From contig CAKMYZ010000007.1 in assembly GCA_929200255.1 (NCBI GenBank), forward strand, positions 80,408 to 144,407: a stretch of DNA of 64,000 nucleotides, given 5' to 3'. The translations under genes were made by a program, and so were the position numbers. The stretch is from an uncultured Alphaproteobacteria bacterium. Lineage in GTDB: Bacteria > Pseudomonadota > Alphaproteobacteria > Rhodobacterales > Rhodobacteraceae. The notes beneath the pieces were generated by a model. It worked only from the letters and a program-made list of their open reading frames with translations. It was not told where the DNA came from and made no database searches. Below, one piece after another: positions 36,816 to 45,937 of the stretch; the first letter of the stretch is position 1; every line of letters starts with the position of its first letter.

Positions 36816-38234
36816 ATGAGCAAGCCACCAATTCTGATGTGGTTCCGGCGCGACCTGCGACTTGGCGACCATGAGGCACTGACCGCGGCCAGCAGCAGCG
36901 GGCAGCCGGTTATTCCGGTCTTCATTCATGATCCATTGGTTGCAGCTTTGGGGGCCGCACCCAAAATGCGACTGGGCCTGTCTATCGCAGACCTGTCCAA
37001 ATCCCTTGCAGCAAAAGGGAGCCGCCTGATCCTGCGCCGCGGCGATGCTTTGGCAGAGCTACGCAAGCTGATCGCGGAAACGGGCGCCGGGGCCGTCTAT
37101 TGGTCACGTCAATATGATCCCGACAGTGTGGCCCGCGACAAGGCGGTGAAATCCGCACTGAAAGAGGATGGGATTGCAGCAGAAAGTTTCAAAGGCCACC
37201 TGCTATTTGAACCCTGGACGGTCCAAGCCAAGACGGGGGGTTACTACAAGGTCTACACACCGATGTGGAAGGCCGTATGTGGCACAGAGGTTCCCAGTGG
37301 TTTACCTGCGCCGGGGACCATCCCAGCGCCTGACACATGGCCAAGATCCGAAGACCTTGATGACTGGCAGATGGGGGCCGCAATGCAGCGCGGCGCTGAC
37401 ATTTTGACCAGCCACTGCAGGGTTGGCGAGCTGTCTGCGTCAGGCAGGCTTGGCGCTTTCATCGCCAACAACCTCCGCACCTACATCAAGAACCGTGACA
37501 TACCCGGCGTCCAAGGCGCCTCTGGCCTGTCCGAAAACCTGACTTACGGAGAAATCACCCCGCGCATATGCTGGCATGCGGGGTGGCAGGCGTGGCGTGA
37601 TGGCAAGTCAGATGCGGAAGTATTCCTCAAGGAGTTGGTCTGGCGCGAGTTCGCCTATCATCTGGCCTATCACACACCGCGCATTACTTGGCAGAACTGG
37701 AAAGAGGATTGGGATTCCTTCCCCTGGAATACCGATGAGTGTCTGGCCGAGGTGCAGGCATGGAAGCGAGGGCGCACGGGGCTACGTTTCGTCGATGCTG
37801 CTATGCGCGAGATGTATGTCACTGGTACCATGCATAACCGCGGGCGCATGATTGTCGCCTCTTACCTGACAAAACATCTGCTATGTCACTGGAAGATCGG
37901 GATGAACTGGTTTGCTGACTGCCTGATCGACTGGGACCCGGCCAGCAATGCAATGGGCTGGCAGTGGTCGGCGGGGTCGGGGCCGGATGCCTCACCCTAT
38001 TTCCGGGTGTTCAACCCGGTCACTCAGCTTGATAAATTTGACAAAGACCGCACATATGTGAACCGCTGGATCGCCGAGGGCAGGGATACCCCCAGCGCGA
38101 CATCCTTGTCGTTTTATGATATGATCCCGCGCAGCTGGGACATGGGGCCGGGCGACCGCTACCCTGATCCTGTTGTCCCGGCAGATGTTGGACGCCAGCG
38201 TGCCCTTGACGCGTATCAAAACCGTGGCTTCTAG
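36816..38234 (+). CDS. phr: Deoxyribodipyrimidine photolyase
   Basis: Light-driven repair of cyclobutane pyrimidine dimers. 472 residues: the N-terminal photolyase domain begins PILMWFRRDLRLGDHEAL, and the C-terminal FAD-binding domain has ELVWREFAYHLAYH, MHNRGRMIVASYLTKHLL and WQWSAGSGPDASPYFRVFNP, as in class I CPD photolyases. It lies just before cfa; in Rhodobacter sphaeroides photolyase and cfa genes are both in the singlet-oxygen stress response, which fits. Confidence 0.95.
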   Translation: MSKPPILMWFRRDLRLGDHEALTAASSSGQPVIPVFIHDPLVAALGAAPKMRLGLSIADLSKSLAAKGSRLILRRGDALAELRKLIAETGAGAVYWSRQYDPDSVARDKAVKSALKEDGIAAESFKGHLLFEPWTVQAKTGGYYKVYTPMWKAVCGTEVPSGLPAPGTIPAPDTWPRSEDLDDWQMGAAMQRGADILTSHCRVGELSASGRLGAFIANNLRTYIKNRDIPGVQGASGLSENLTYGEITPRICWHAGWQAWRDGKSDAEVFLKELVWREFAYHLAYHTPRITWQNWKEDWDSFPWNTDECLAEVQAWKRGRTGLRFVDAAMREMYVTGTMHNRGRMIVASYLTKHLLCHWKIGMNWFADCLIDWDPASNAMGWQWSAGSGPDASPYFRVFNPVTQLDKFDKDRTYVNRWIAEGRDTPSATSLSFYDMIPRSWDMGPGDRYPDPVVPADVGRQRALDAYQNRGF

Positions 38235-38264
38235 GTTCTGTAGCAGTACCTTGGGGAATTTTTG

Positions 38265-38290
38265 AACCTTTTCCGTGACTTCAACGTATC
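38265..38290 (+). promoter_or_regulatory. ECF-sigma-like promoter for cfa
   Basis: A GAACCT -35 element (38265-38270), 15 bases, then CGTAT (38286-38290). GAAC with a CGT-type -10 is the general form of group IV (ECF) sigma promoters. It sits about 70 bases before the cfa start, in a 124-base gap. It does not match the TGATCC form of the R. sphaeroides RpoE site, so the sigma factor is not identified. Confidence 0.4.
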
Positions 38291-38358
38291 AAGGAATAGC
38301 TTCACATTTTAACAATGTGACCTCGGACGGGCGCATAAAAGAAACGACAGGAAGACGC

Positions 38359-39567
38359 ATGATCTTAACCAGTACACAGGGCCAGACCGGTCTGCCACGC
38401 TACTTTGCACGGGTGTTTGATCAGATTAAGAACCTTAGCAAGGGCCGCGTCGATATCATCTTGGCCGATGGTCGCCATTTTCGGGCAGAGGGGCCAGAGC
38501 CGGGCCATGTGGCCGAGGTGCATATTCACAACGATGATGTCTTTGCCCGGACTGTGCGCGAAGGGGACATGGGCTTTTCAGAGGCTTACCTCGACGGTTG
38601 GTGGACAACCCCTGACCTGATGGCGGTGATGGATTTCATGCATGATGATGCCGACCACATCTATGATGGGTTTCCCGCCCAAAAACTGATCCGCGTTTAC
38701 GAGCGCGTCCGTTTTTGGATGCAGCGCAACTCCAAGACGCAAGCGCGCAAGAACATCAGCTATCACTATGATTTGGGGAATGAATTCTACGGCCTCTGGC
38801 TGGATGACACGATGACCTATTCATCGGCGATCTTTGAAACAGGCCAGGAAAGCACCGAAGCTGCCCAGACTGCAAAATACGCCAGCATGGTCGATCAGAT
38901 GGGGGCCAAAGCGGGCGACCATGTGCTTGAAATCGGCTGCGGTTGGGGTGGTTTCGCAGAATATGCCGCCAAGGAACGCGGGATCAAGGTCACCGGCCTG
39001 ACTATCAGCAAACAACAGTATGAGTACGCCGTGGCCCGCATGGCGAAGGCCGGTCTTTCGCATATGGTCGAGATTAAGATGCAAGACTACCGCGACGAAA
39101 AAGACACCTATGACGGGATTACCAGCATCGAGATGTTTGAAGCCGTGGGAGAACAGTACTGGCCCAAATACTTTGAAACCGTGCGTGAGCGGCTCAAACC
39201 GGGCAAACACGCAACACTCCAAATCATTACTGTGAAGGACGAACGTTGGGACAGTTACCGCAACGGGGTGGACTTTATCCAGAAATACATCTTTCCCGGC
39301 GGCATGCTGCCCAGCCCGAAGGTACTGCGGCAAGAGGTTGAAAAGGCTGGGTTAAATGTATATGGATCAATCGAGTTTGGGAAAAGTTATGCGCTGACAT
39401 TGCGCCGCTGGCACGAAACGTTCAACGAAAAATGGGATCAGGTGGCCGCCCTTGGGTTTGACGCGCGCTTCAAGCGGATGTGGGATTTTTACCTGACCTC
39501 TTGTGCCGCGACATTTGATAGCCGAAACTGTGATGTAACGCAGATCACCGTGACGCGCCCTGCATAG
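38359..39567 (+). CDS. cfa: Cyclopropane-fatty-acyl-phospholipid synthase family protein
   Basis: SAM-dependent methyltransferase that adds a methylene bridge to unsaturated phospholipid acyl chains. 402 residues from ATG 38359, with AGGAAG upstream; an ORF start at 38275 would overlap the promoter-like element. SAM motif LEIGCGWGGFAEYAA, the YHYDLGNEFYGLWLD block, and SIEMFEAVGEQYWP are typical. Stress control is suggested by the ECF-like promoter and the photolyase next door. Confidence 0.92.
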   Translation: MILTSTQGQTGLPRYFARVFDQIKNLSKGRVDIILADGRHFRAEGPEPGHVAEVHIHNDDVFARTVREGDMGFSEAYLDGWWTTPDLMAVMDFMHDDADHIYDGFPAQKLIRVYERVRFWMQRNSKTQARKNISYHYDLGNEFYGLWLDDTMTYSSAIFETGQESTEAAQTAKYASMVDQMGAKAGDHVLEIGCGWGGFAEYAAKERGIKVTGLTISKQQYEYAVARMAKAGLSHMVEIKMQDYRDEKDTYDGITSIEMFEAVGEQYWPKYFETVRERLKPGKHATLQIITVKDERWDSYRNGVDFIQKYIFPGGMLPSPKVLRQEVEKAGLNVYGSIEFGKSYALTLRRWHETFNEKWDQVAALGFDARFKRMWDFYLTSCAATFDSRNCDVTQITVTRPA

Positions 39568-39603
39568 ATCAGATCGCACACGCCAAAATGAGGACGCAGC
39601 AAC

Positions 39604-40044
39604 ATGCCTACAGCCGGACGTCTTGCCGGAGCCGTGATTTATGGCCTTTTCGGGTGGTATTTGGCAGGGCTGACAATCCCGTTCTTTCCTGAATCGAATG
39701 CGCCCGACTATTGGGTACCCGCCAGCGCGGGGATCAGTTTGATTATCGGGTGGCGTGTGTGTGGATCGCGTGCGGGTCAAGGTTACAATCAGGCGGTTGC
39801 GACAGGGATTACCGCTGCGGGGTCAATGGCCTTTTGCCTGATCTTCGTTTTGGCCTTCAATCAAATGATCTCGAACGCGATGCGCTTGTTTTACAATGGC
39901 CCTGTTGAAGCCGTGATGGATATCGCCACCCAGATGATCGACTTTGGCGTGTACTTCTATGACTGGGGGTTGATTGCGACGCTGTTTGTCGGTGGGATTG
40001 TCTGCGCCTTTGTCACAGAGTTTTTCGGCCAGCGTTTCCCCTGA
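39604..40044 (+). CDS. trgA: TrgA-family membrane protein
   Basis: 146 residues, four membrane helices, starting MPTAGRLAGAVIYGLFGW. The match is to TrgA of Rhodobacter sphaeroides, part of a locus that raises tellurite resistance. The biochemical role is unknown. Start of trgB follows its stop by four bases and cysK comes next, the same order as in R. sphaeroides. Confidence 0.88.
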   Translation: MPTAGRLAGAVIYGLFGWYLAGLTIPFFPESNAPDYWVPASAGISLIIGWRVCGSRAGQGYNQAVATGITAAGSMAFCLIFVLAFNQMISNAMRLFYNGPVEAVMDIATQMIDFGVYFYDWGLIATLFVGGIVCAFVTEFFGQRFP

Positions 40045-40048
40045 TCTT

Positions 40049-41161
40049 ATGGATATCTTTGTTTACGGCACGTTGCGGTCGCACGCCCTGATGGCCGCAG
40101 TGGCCGGGCAGGGGCCGATGCTGCCAGTTGCGGCACACCTACCCGATTTTGCCGTCTATCCCTTGTCCGGCAATGTGGTGCCTTTCATCCGGCGAAAAAC
40201 GGGTGCAGTGGCGCCAGGCCTCATTTGGGAAAACCTGACGGCAACACAGGTTGCCCGTCTGGACGCTTATGAGGGCGCGTTCGGCTACGTATTGGAAGAC
40301 GTGTCCGTCAACACGTCTGACGGCACGCGCAACGCGCGATGTTACATGCCACCCGCGGGGTTGGATGCGGATGAGGGGGATTGGTCGCTAGACGCTTGGG
40401 AGGCCGACCATCTTGCCCCCGCTCTCTTTGCCGCGCAGGAAGTGTTTTCCCTTAAGCCGCTGCCTGATCACACCACCTTGCGGCGCATGTGGCCGATGAT
40501 CGAAGCGCGCGCCTGGTCGAAACACCGGGCCGCCGGCGCCCCGGCCACACGGCGATATGCGCCCTCACAGGGTGATTTTGAGGTGGCGGCCTCCGATCCG
40601 CCTGTCGGTCGTTTTTTCAGTTTCCAAAGCGTGGATGTGCGCCACCGCAAGTTCTCGGGTACGCAGACCGATCTGCTGCGTCGCGAAGGGTTCTTTGGCA
40701 TCGATGCTGCCATTGTTCTGCCCTATGATCCGCACCACGACCGTGTTTTGCTGGTCGAACAGGCCCGCATGGGGCCTGCGTTGCGGCACGATCCCAACCC
40801 TTGGATGCTTGAACCCGTTGCCGGGATCGTCGATGCACGTGAGACGCCGGAAGACGCCGCAAGGCGTGAGGGGCGTGAAGAAGCGGGGCTGACGTTCAGG
40901 GCGTTGGAGCCTGCAGGGCAGTTCTATGTCTCGCCGGGTGCATCAACAGATTACTTCTATAACTATGTTGGCCTGTGTGATCTGCCGCAGACGGCCCCCT
41001 ACCTGGGTGGTCTGCCTGACGAGGCGGAAGATTTGCGCCTGCATCCGATGCCCCTGGATGTGGCGATGGCGCTGGCTGACAGTGGTGAAATCGCAACCGG
41101 ACCGGCGCTTTTCCTGCTCTATTGGATATTGCGACACCGTACGCGGCTTGCGGCCCTGTGA
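40049..41161 (+). CDS. trgB: TrgB: gamma-glutamylcyclotransferase-like plus Nudix hydrolase fusion
   Basis: 370 residues from ATG 40049; an in-frame start at 39974 lies inside trgA. The N-terminal ~150 residues are AIG2/gamma-glutamylcyclotransferase-like (DIFVYGTLRSH, LDAYEGAFGYVL). The C-terminal ~190 residues are an ADP-ribose pyrophosphatase-like Nudix domain with a complete GX5EX7REXXEEXG box (VDARETPEDAARREGREE). The pairing of a glutathione-related fold with a Nudix domain agrees with TrgB of R. sphaeroides. Confidence 0.9.
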   Translation: MDIFVYGTLRSHALMAAVAGQGPMLPVAAHLPDFAVYPLSGNVVPFIRRKTGAVAPGLIWENLTATQVARLDAYEGAFGYVLEDVSVNTSDGTRNARCYMPPAGLDADEGDWSLDAWEADHLAPALFAAQEVFSLKPLPDHTTLRRMWPMIEARAWSKHRAAGAPATRRYAPSQGDFEVAASDPPVGRFFSFQSVDVRHRKFSGTQTDLLRREGFFGIDAAIVLPYDPHHDRVLLVEQARMGPALRHDPNPWMLEPVAGIVDARETPEDAARREGREEAGLTFRALEPAGQFYVSPGASTDYFYNYVGLCDLPQTAPYLGGLPDEAEDLRLHPMPLDVAMALADSGEIATGPALFLLYWILRHRTRLAAL

Positions 41162-41231
41162 TCATTGCTGACGGCTTGATGTTGGAAGGGTGCAGTCCTA
41201 CACAGTGAAGGTTGAATATAGGGGCCATGCC

Positions 41232-42260
41232 ATGCACATCAAAGAGAACCTTGCAGATGCCGTTGGAAACACACCGCTGATCAAGTTACGTGCCGCATCA
41301 GAGGCAACGGGTTGTACTATCCTGGGCAAGGCTGAATTCCTTAATCCCGGCCAATCGGTCAAGGACCGCGCTGCGTTGTTCATGATCAAAGATGCGATCG
41401 CGCGTGGCGATCTGAAACCGGGTGGCACGATAGTCGAAGGCACCGCGGGCAACACGGGCATCGGTTTGGCGCTTGTTGGGGCCTCCATGGGGTTCAAAAC
41501 GGTGATTGTGATCCCCGAAACCCAATCCGAAGAGAAAAAAGAGATGATCCGCGTCGCTGGCGCCCATCTGGTGCAAGTGCCTGCGGTGCCCTATGCCAAC
41601 CCCAACAACTATGTGAAATACTCTGGCCGTCTGGCCGCTGCACTGAATGAGACAGAGCCGCACGGAGCGATCTGGGCCAATCAGTTTGATAACACAGCTA
41701 ACCGGCAGGCCCACATTGAGACAACCGGCCCCGAGATTTGGGAACAAACCGATGGCAAGGTGGATGGCTTTACCTGTGCTTGTGGGTCGGGCGGGACGCT
41801 GGCGGGGGTCGGACAGGTCTTGCAGCCCAAGGGTGTGAAGGTCGGCATTTCCGACCCGGATGGTTCCGGTCTCTATAAGCTGTACACCGATCAGGTGCCG
41901 CCTGCGGGTAACTCGATCACCGAAGGGATCGGGCAGGGGCGTATCACCGCGAACCTCGAAGGTTTCACACCTGATTTTGCGTATAAGATACCCGATGCCG
42001 AGGCGTTGCCGATCATCTTTGATCTGTTGCAGCACGAGGGCCTGTGCATGGGTGGGTCGACGGGCATCAATATTGCCGGTGCAATCCGGTTGGCCCGCGA
42101 CATGGGGCCGGGCCACACCATCGTGACGATATTATGTGATTATGGCACCCGCTATCAGTCAAAGATTTTCAACCCGGATTTCCTGCGCGAGAAGGGCCTG
42201 CCTGTGCCTGCCTGGCTTGAGGCTGACATCGACGTGCCCACAGTGTTTGAGGACGTATGA
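41232..42260 (+). CDS. cysK: Cysteine synthase A
   Basis: Makes cysteine from O-acetylserine and sulfide with PLP. 342 residues from ATG 41232 (MHIKENLADAVGNTPL); an ORF start at 41190 is less likely. The PLP Lys is in NPGQSVKDRAA; GTAGNTGIGLAL and CGSGGTLAGVGQ bind cofactor and substrate. Placed after trgAB, as in the R. sphaeroides tellurite locus, where thiol supply affects tellurite tolerance. The stop overlaps the next start (ATGA). Confidence 0.95.
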   Translation: MHIKENLADAVGNTPLIKLRAASEATGCTILGKAEFLNPGQSVKDRAALFMIKDAIARGDLKPGGTIVEGTAGNTGIGLALVGASMGFKTVIVIPETQSEEKKEMIRVAGAHLVQVPAVPYANPNNYVKYSGRLAAALNETEPHGAIWANQFDNTANRQAHIETTGPEIWEQTDGKVDGFTCACGSGGTLAGVGQVLQPKGVKVGISDPDGSGLYKLYTDQVPPAGNSITEGIGQGRITANLEGFTPDFAYKIPDAEALPIIFDLLQHEGLCMGGSTGINIAGAIRLARDMGPGHTIVTILCDYGTRYQSKIFNPDFLREKGLPVPAWLEADIDVPTVFEDV

Positions 42261-44569
42261 TCCGACGCATCAACGCCTGCCTGCTCATCGCTGTTGTTGC
42301 GATGTTGTTGCCCTTTGGCGTCTTGGCACAAGGGGTTGACGGTTCAGATGATGTCGTCGCCGAACAGAACGAATGGGAAAGACTTGCCCGTCGGGCAGAG
42401 GGTTTGGCTGGTTCCGACGACCCGTCATTGTTCACAATCCAACGGCTGCGCGCAGAACTCGCTGCCTGGCGTGACCGGTTTCTGGCAGACATGTCCGTCA
42501 ATGCCGGTCGCATTCAAACGGTGCGGGCGCAGATTGCGGCTTTGGGTGACGTGCCGGAAAGTGGTGAAGAACCTCAGACCGTTGCCGCGCGCCGTGCTGC
42601 ACTTCAAACACAGCTTGCCGATCTGACCGCGCCGCGCCTGCTTGCCCAGGAATCCTATGCCCGGGCCGATGGGATCATCGCAGAGTTTGACGCCTTGGTT
42701 CTGCGTGCGCAGACCGCCCAGCTTGGCCAACGTGGACCATCGCCGTTGAGCCCGACGCATCTTGTGGCAGCTGTAGCCTCCCTGTGGCAGGTCGTTGGGT
42801 TCATTGGTGCCGAAACAAGGGCCGAGATCGGCGTTCGGTTCGGATCTGGTGCGTTGCTTTCGGCGTTGCCACGCGCGTTGGCTTTGTTTGTTTTGGGTGT
42901 TGCTTTGATTTGGGGAGGGCGCCGCTACGTGACCGGCTTGCGCGCCAACCTGGCAGAGCGCGGGGGGCGTTGGCTGACTTTGCGTCTTTTTGTGCTGTCC
43001 CTGGTGCAGATTTTGGTCCCCATCGTGGGGCTGATCCTGATGACTTCGGGTTTGCAGCGGCTGGATATCTTCGGGTTGCGCGGAACCCTTGTTATAGAGG
43101 CCATTCCGGTTGCTGGCCTGTCTGTGATCTTTGGCTGGTGGCTGGCACGATACCTTTTCCCGATTGGCGCGGCCAACGGGTATCTGGGCTATGGTGCCAC
43201 GGTCCGGGCGTCGGGCCGCCGCTATGCGGTTGCACTTGCGTGGGTCATGGCCGGCATTGCATTGCTTGAGGTTGTTTTGACGACAATGGATGTTGCAGAG
43301 GCCACCATTGCAGCGATCAGGTGGCCCTTTCTGCTGGTGCTTGGCATTTTGCTTTGGCGGTTGGGACGTGCCGTTAAGACAAAGCCGGAGGAAACTGACG
43401 GCAAGACGGTCTCTGCTGGCCGGATGCGCCACTTCATTGGACGCATTTGCACGATTGTTGCAATTGTTGGGCCGGCGCTGGCGGCACTGGGATATTCAGT
43501 TGCAGGTCAGACGTTGATGCTGGCTTTCGTCCTGTCGCTGACGCTGGTTGGGCTTATTTTGCTGCTACAGCATATCATCCATGATCTGAGCCAGTCCGAG
43601 GATTCAGAAAAGGCCCAGGGGCTGCATGCATTGCTTCCTGTCTTTGCCAGCTTTGTCATTTATTTGTTGAGCCTGCCGGTTTTTGCGTTGATCTGGGGCG
43701 CCCGCCCTGATGACCTGCGCGAGGTCTGGGCGCAATTCCGAGAAGGTTTTTCGATTGGTAATACGCAGATATCGCCGACGGATTTTCTGACTTTCGCCCT
43801 CGTATTTGCCTTGGGTTATCTTCTGACACGCTTCATTCAGGGTACGTTGCGTAAATCGGTGCTACCGCGCACCCGGCTTGACCTGGGGGGGCAAAATGCC
43901 ATTGTCGCGGGTTTTGGCTATGTTGGTATCATTTTGGCGGCCATTGTCGCCATCACCAGCGCAGGCATTGACCTGTCCAATCTGGCGATTGTCGCGGGCG
44001 CGCTCTCGGTTGGTATTGGTTTTGGGTTGCAGAATATCGTCTCGAATTTCGTGTCCGGGATTATCCTGCTGATCGAACGCCCGGTGAGCGAGGGTGACTG
44101 GATCGAAGTCGGTGGCCAGATGGGCTACGTCAGGTCCATCTCAGTGCGATCCACCCGGATCGAAACATTTGACCGCACCGATGTGATTATTCCCAACGCT
44201 GATTTGGTCAGCGGTCAGGTCACGAACTGGACCCGTGGCAACCTTGTGGGCCGTGTCATTGTGCCGGTTGGTGTGGCTTATGGCAGTGATGTTGAAAAAG
44301 TCACCGAAATCCTGCGTGGCATTGCCGAAGCACATCCGCTGGTGGTCATGACGCCGCCGCCCTCGGTCCTGTTTCGTGGGTTCGGTGCGGATTCACTTGA
44401 TTTTGAAATCCGTGCGATCCTGCGGGATGTGAATTATGTTCTGGTCAGCCATTCGGAAATGAATGTTGAGATTGCCAAACAATTTGCCGAAGCTGGTATC
44501 GAGATTCCATTTGCCCAGCGTGACATCTGGTTACGCAATCCCGAAGTTCTCAAGGAGCACCCTGAATGA
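42257..44569 (+). CDS. Large mechanosensitive channel: DUF3772 plus MscS domain
   Basis: 770 residues: signal peptide ending near GVLAQG, a periplasmic DUF3772 region (about 30-150), some ten membrane helices, and a C-terminal MscS pore and vestibule. The MscS signature GALSVGIGFGLQNIVSNF, then IERPVSEGDWIEV and NWTRGN are clear. Members open on hypo-osmotic shock. It overlaps cysK and alaX by four bases each. Confidence 0.92.
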   Translation: MIRRINACLLIAVVAMLLPFGVLAQGVDGSDDVVAEQNEWERLARRAEGLAGSDDPSLFTIQRLRAELAAWRDRFLADMSVNAGRIQTVRAQIAALGDVPESGEEPQTVAARRAALQTQLADLTAPRLLAQESYARADGIIAEFDALVLRAQTAQLGQRGPSPLSPTHLVAAVASLWQVVGFIGAETRAEIGVRFGSGALLSALPRALALFVLGVALIWGGRRYVTGLRANLAERGGRWLTLRLFVLSLVQILVPIVGLILMTSGLQRLDIFGLRGTLVIEAIPVAGLSVIFGWWLARYLFPIGAANGYLGYGATVRASGRRYAVALAWVMAGIALLEVVLTTMDVAEATIAAIRWPFLLVLGILLWRLGRAVKTKPEETDGKTVSAGRMRHFIGRICTIVAIVGPALAALGYSVAGQTLMLAFVLSLTLVGLILLLQHIIHDLSQSEDSEKAQGLHALLPVFASFVIYLLSLPVFALIWGARPDDLREVWAQFREGFSIGNTQISPTDFLTFALVFALGYLLTRFIQGTLRKSVLPRTRLDLGGQNAIVAGFGYVGIILAAIVAITSAGIDLSNLAIVAGALSVGIGFGLQNIVSNFVSGIILLIERPVSEGDWIEVGGQMGYVRSISVRSTRIETFDRTDVIIPNADLVSGQVTNWTRGNLVGRVIVPVGVAYGSDVEKVTEILRGIAEAHPLVVMTPPPSVLFRGFGADSLDFEIRAILRDVNYVLVSHSEMNVEIAKQFAEAGIEIPFAQRDIWLRNPEVLKEHPE

Positions 44570-45282
44570 GTGTACTTATGTTCCGCGATGATGCCTATCT
44601 GCGCGAGGCCCCGGCAACAGTGACAGCGATCACCTCGGAAGGGGGGATCGTGTTGGATCAGACGATTTTCTATCCCACATCAGGCGGCCAGCCCGGCGAT
44701 AGCGGCTGGTTGCGATGGGGTACCAATGAGGTTGAAATTGCGACAGCGCAGAAGGGCGAGGGCGATGATGTGGTGCTGCTCTGTGCAGAGCCTGCGGGCA
44801 TGCCGGCTGTTGGTGACGAAGTCATGCAATTGATCAACTGGGACCGCCGCTACCGGCACATGCGCGTACATACAGCGTTGCATCTGTTGTCAGTCGTGAT
44901 TCCGCTGCCTGTGTCTGGGGGCGCCATCGGTGCCGAGAAGGGGCGTTTGGATTTCGACATGCCCGACGCGCCCGAGGATAAAGCCGCCCTCGAAGATGAC
45001 CTGAACCGTCTGATTGCCTGCAACATGAGTGTAACCGAAGAATGGATTACCGATGCCGAACTGGACGCGCGTCCAGATTTGGTGAAGACTATGTCCGTGC
45101 AGCCTCCGCGCGGCAGCGGGCAAATCCGCCTGATCCGTATTGGTGTTGGCGATGAGACGGCTGATCTGCAACCATGTGGTGGGACCCATGTGGCAAACAC
45201 CGAAGAGATTGGCCGTGTTCGTCTTGGGAAGGTTGAAAAGAAAGGCCGTCAGAACCGGCGTGTCTATCTGCATTTGGAGTAG
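44566..45282 (+). CDS. AlaX-type alanyl-tRNA editing protein
   Basis: Free-standing trans-editing hydrolase that removes serine or glycine from mischarged tRNA-Ala. 238 residues. Zinc-site motifs are HMRVHTALHLL (HxxxH) and PCGGTHVANTEEIG (CxxxH), as in the AlaRS editing domain. It belongs to the trgAB-cysK-mscS run by overlap. Confidence 0.92.
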   Translation: MSVLMFRDDAYLREAPATVTAITSEGGIVLDQTIFYPTSGGQPGDSGWLRWGTNEVEIATAQKGEGDDVVLLCAEPAGMPAVGDEVMQLINWDRRYRHMRVHTALHLLSVVIPLPVSGGAIGAEKGRLDFDMPDAPEDKAALEDDLNRLIACNMSVTEEWITDAELDARPDLVKTMSVQPPRGSGQIRLIRIGVGDETADLQPCGGTHVANTEEIGRVRLGKVEKKGRQNRRVYLHLE

Positions 45283-45286
45283 AGCT

Positions 45287-45937
45287 TTGCGATCACTTGC
45301 GATGTCATTATTGCTGCTTTGGGGGCTGGCTGCGCCAGCCACGGCGCAGTCATACCAAGGATGCAACGCGGCAGAGACGCGGATCATCGATCAGTCGCTG
45401 CGATCCGCGAAAGACCTGACGCTCAAGGCCGCAGCAGCCGTCGGCGACACCCCTGACTATCACCGATGGTTTGGGACGTATTCACAAGCAAACGCGGAAG
45501 AGGTGCGGGCGAACCTGAAAGCGATCGTGACCGCGATCAGGGGCGGCGGTGTGACAGCCCACTGTGAAGAGATTGCCGAGGATGGATGTTCAGCGGGGGA
45601 ATATGCATGGGTCTATGCGGATGAACCCTATCTGATGCACCTTTGCCCGGCGTTTTTCGACCTACCGGTGCTAGAGCGGCTGCAACCCGGTTCCCGTCGT
45701 AGCGAGAACGGCACGCGTGAAGGCACCCTTGTGCATGAGATCTCACATTTCCTGCGTGTCGCCCGGACCGACGATCATTGCTACTCGCGCTCTGTCTGCC
45801 AGCAAATGGCGCGCGAAGACGCTGTGCGCACCATCGATAACGCGGATAGCTACCAGTATTTTACCGAAGATGTGACTTATTTTGCCCGCCAACCATTGAC
45901 GAACAAACCACCGCCAGCGCCGCGCGCTGATCGTTAG
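45287..45937 (+). CDS. Secreted M35-type (deuterolysin-like) zinc metalloendopeptidase
   Basis: 216 residues from TTG 45287, with GGAG seven bases upstream and two arginine-bearing codons before a good signal peptide (cleavage near APATAQS); ATG 45302 is the alternative. GTLVHEISHF carries HExxH and NADSYQYF lies where the third ligand region of M35/Lys-X peptidases is found. Many cysteines suggest a disulfide-bonded exported enzyme. It ends the operon; its last four bases overlap the convergent AI-2E gene. Confidence 0.75.
   Translation: MRSLAMSLLLLWGLAAPATAQSYQGCNAAETRIIDQSLRSAKDLTLKAAAAVGDTPDYHRWFGTYSQANAEEVRANLKAIVTAIRGGGVTAHCEEIAEDGCSAGEYAWVYADEPYLMHLCPAFFDLPVLERLQPGSRRSENGTREGTLVHEISHFLRVARTDDHCYSRSVCQQMAREDAVRTIDNADSYQYFTEDVTYFARQPLTNKPPPAPRADR

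Noticed and set aside
42425..43432. 335-codon minus-strand frame inside the MscS-type gene
   Set aside because: Antisense shadow with biased composition and no start signal.
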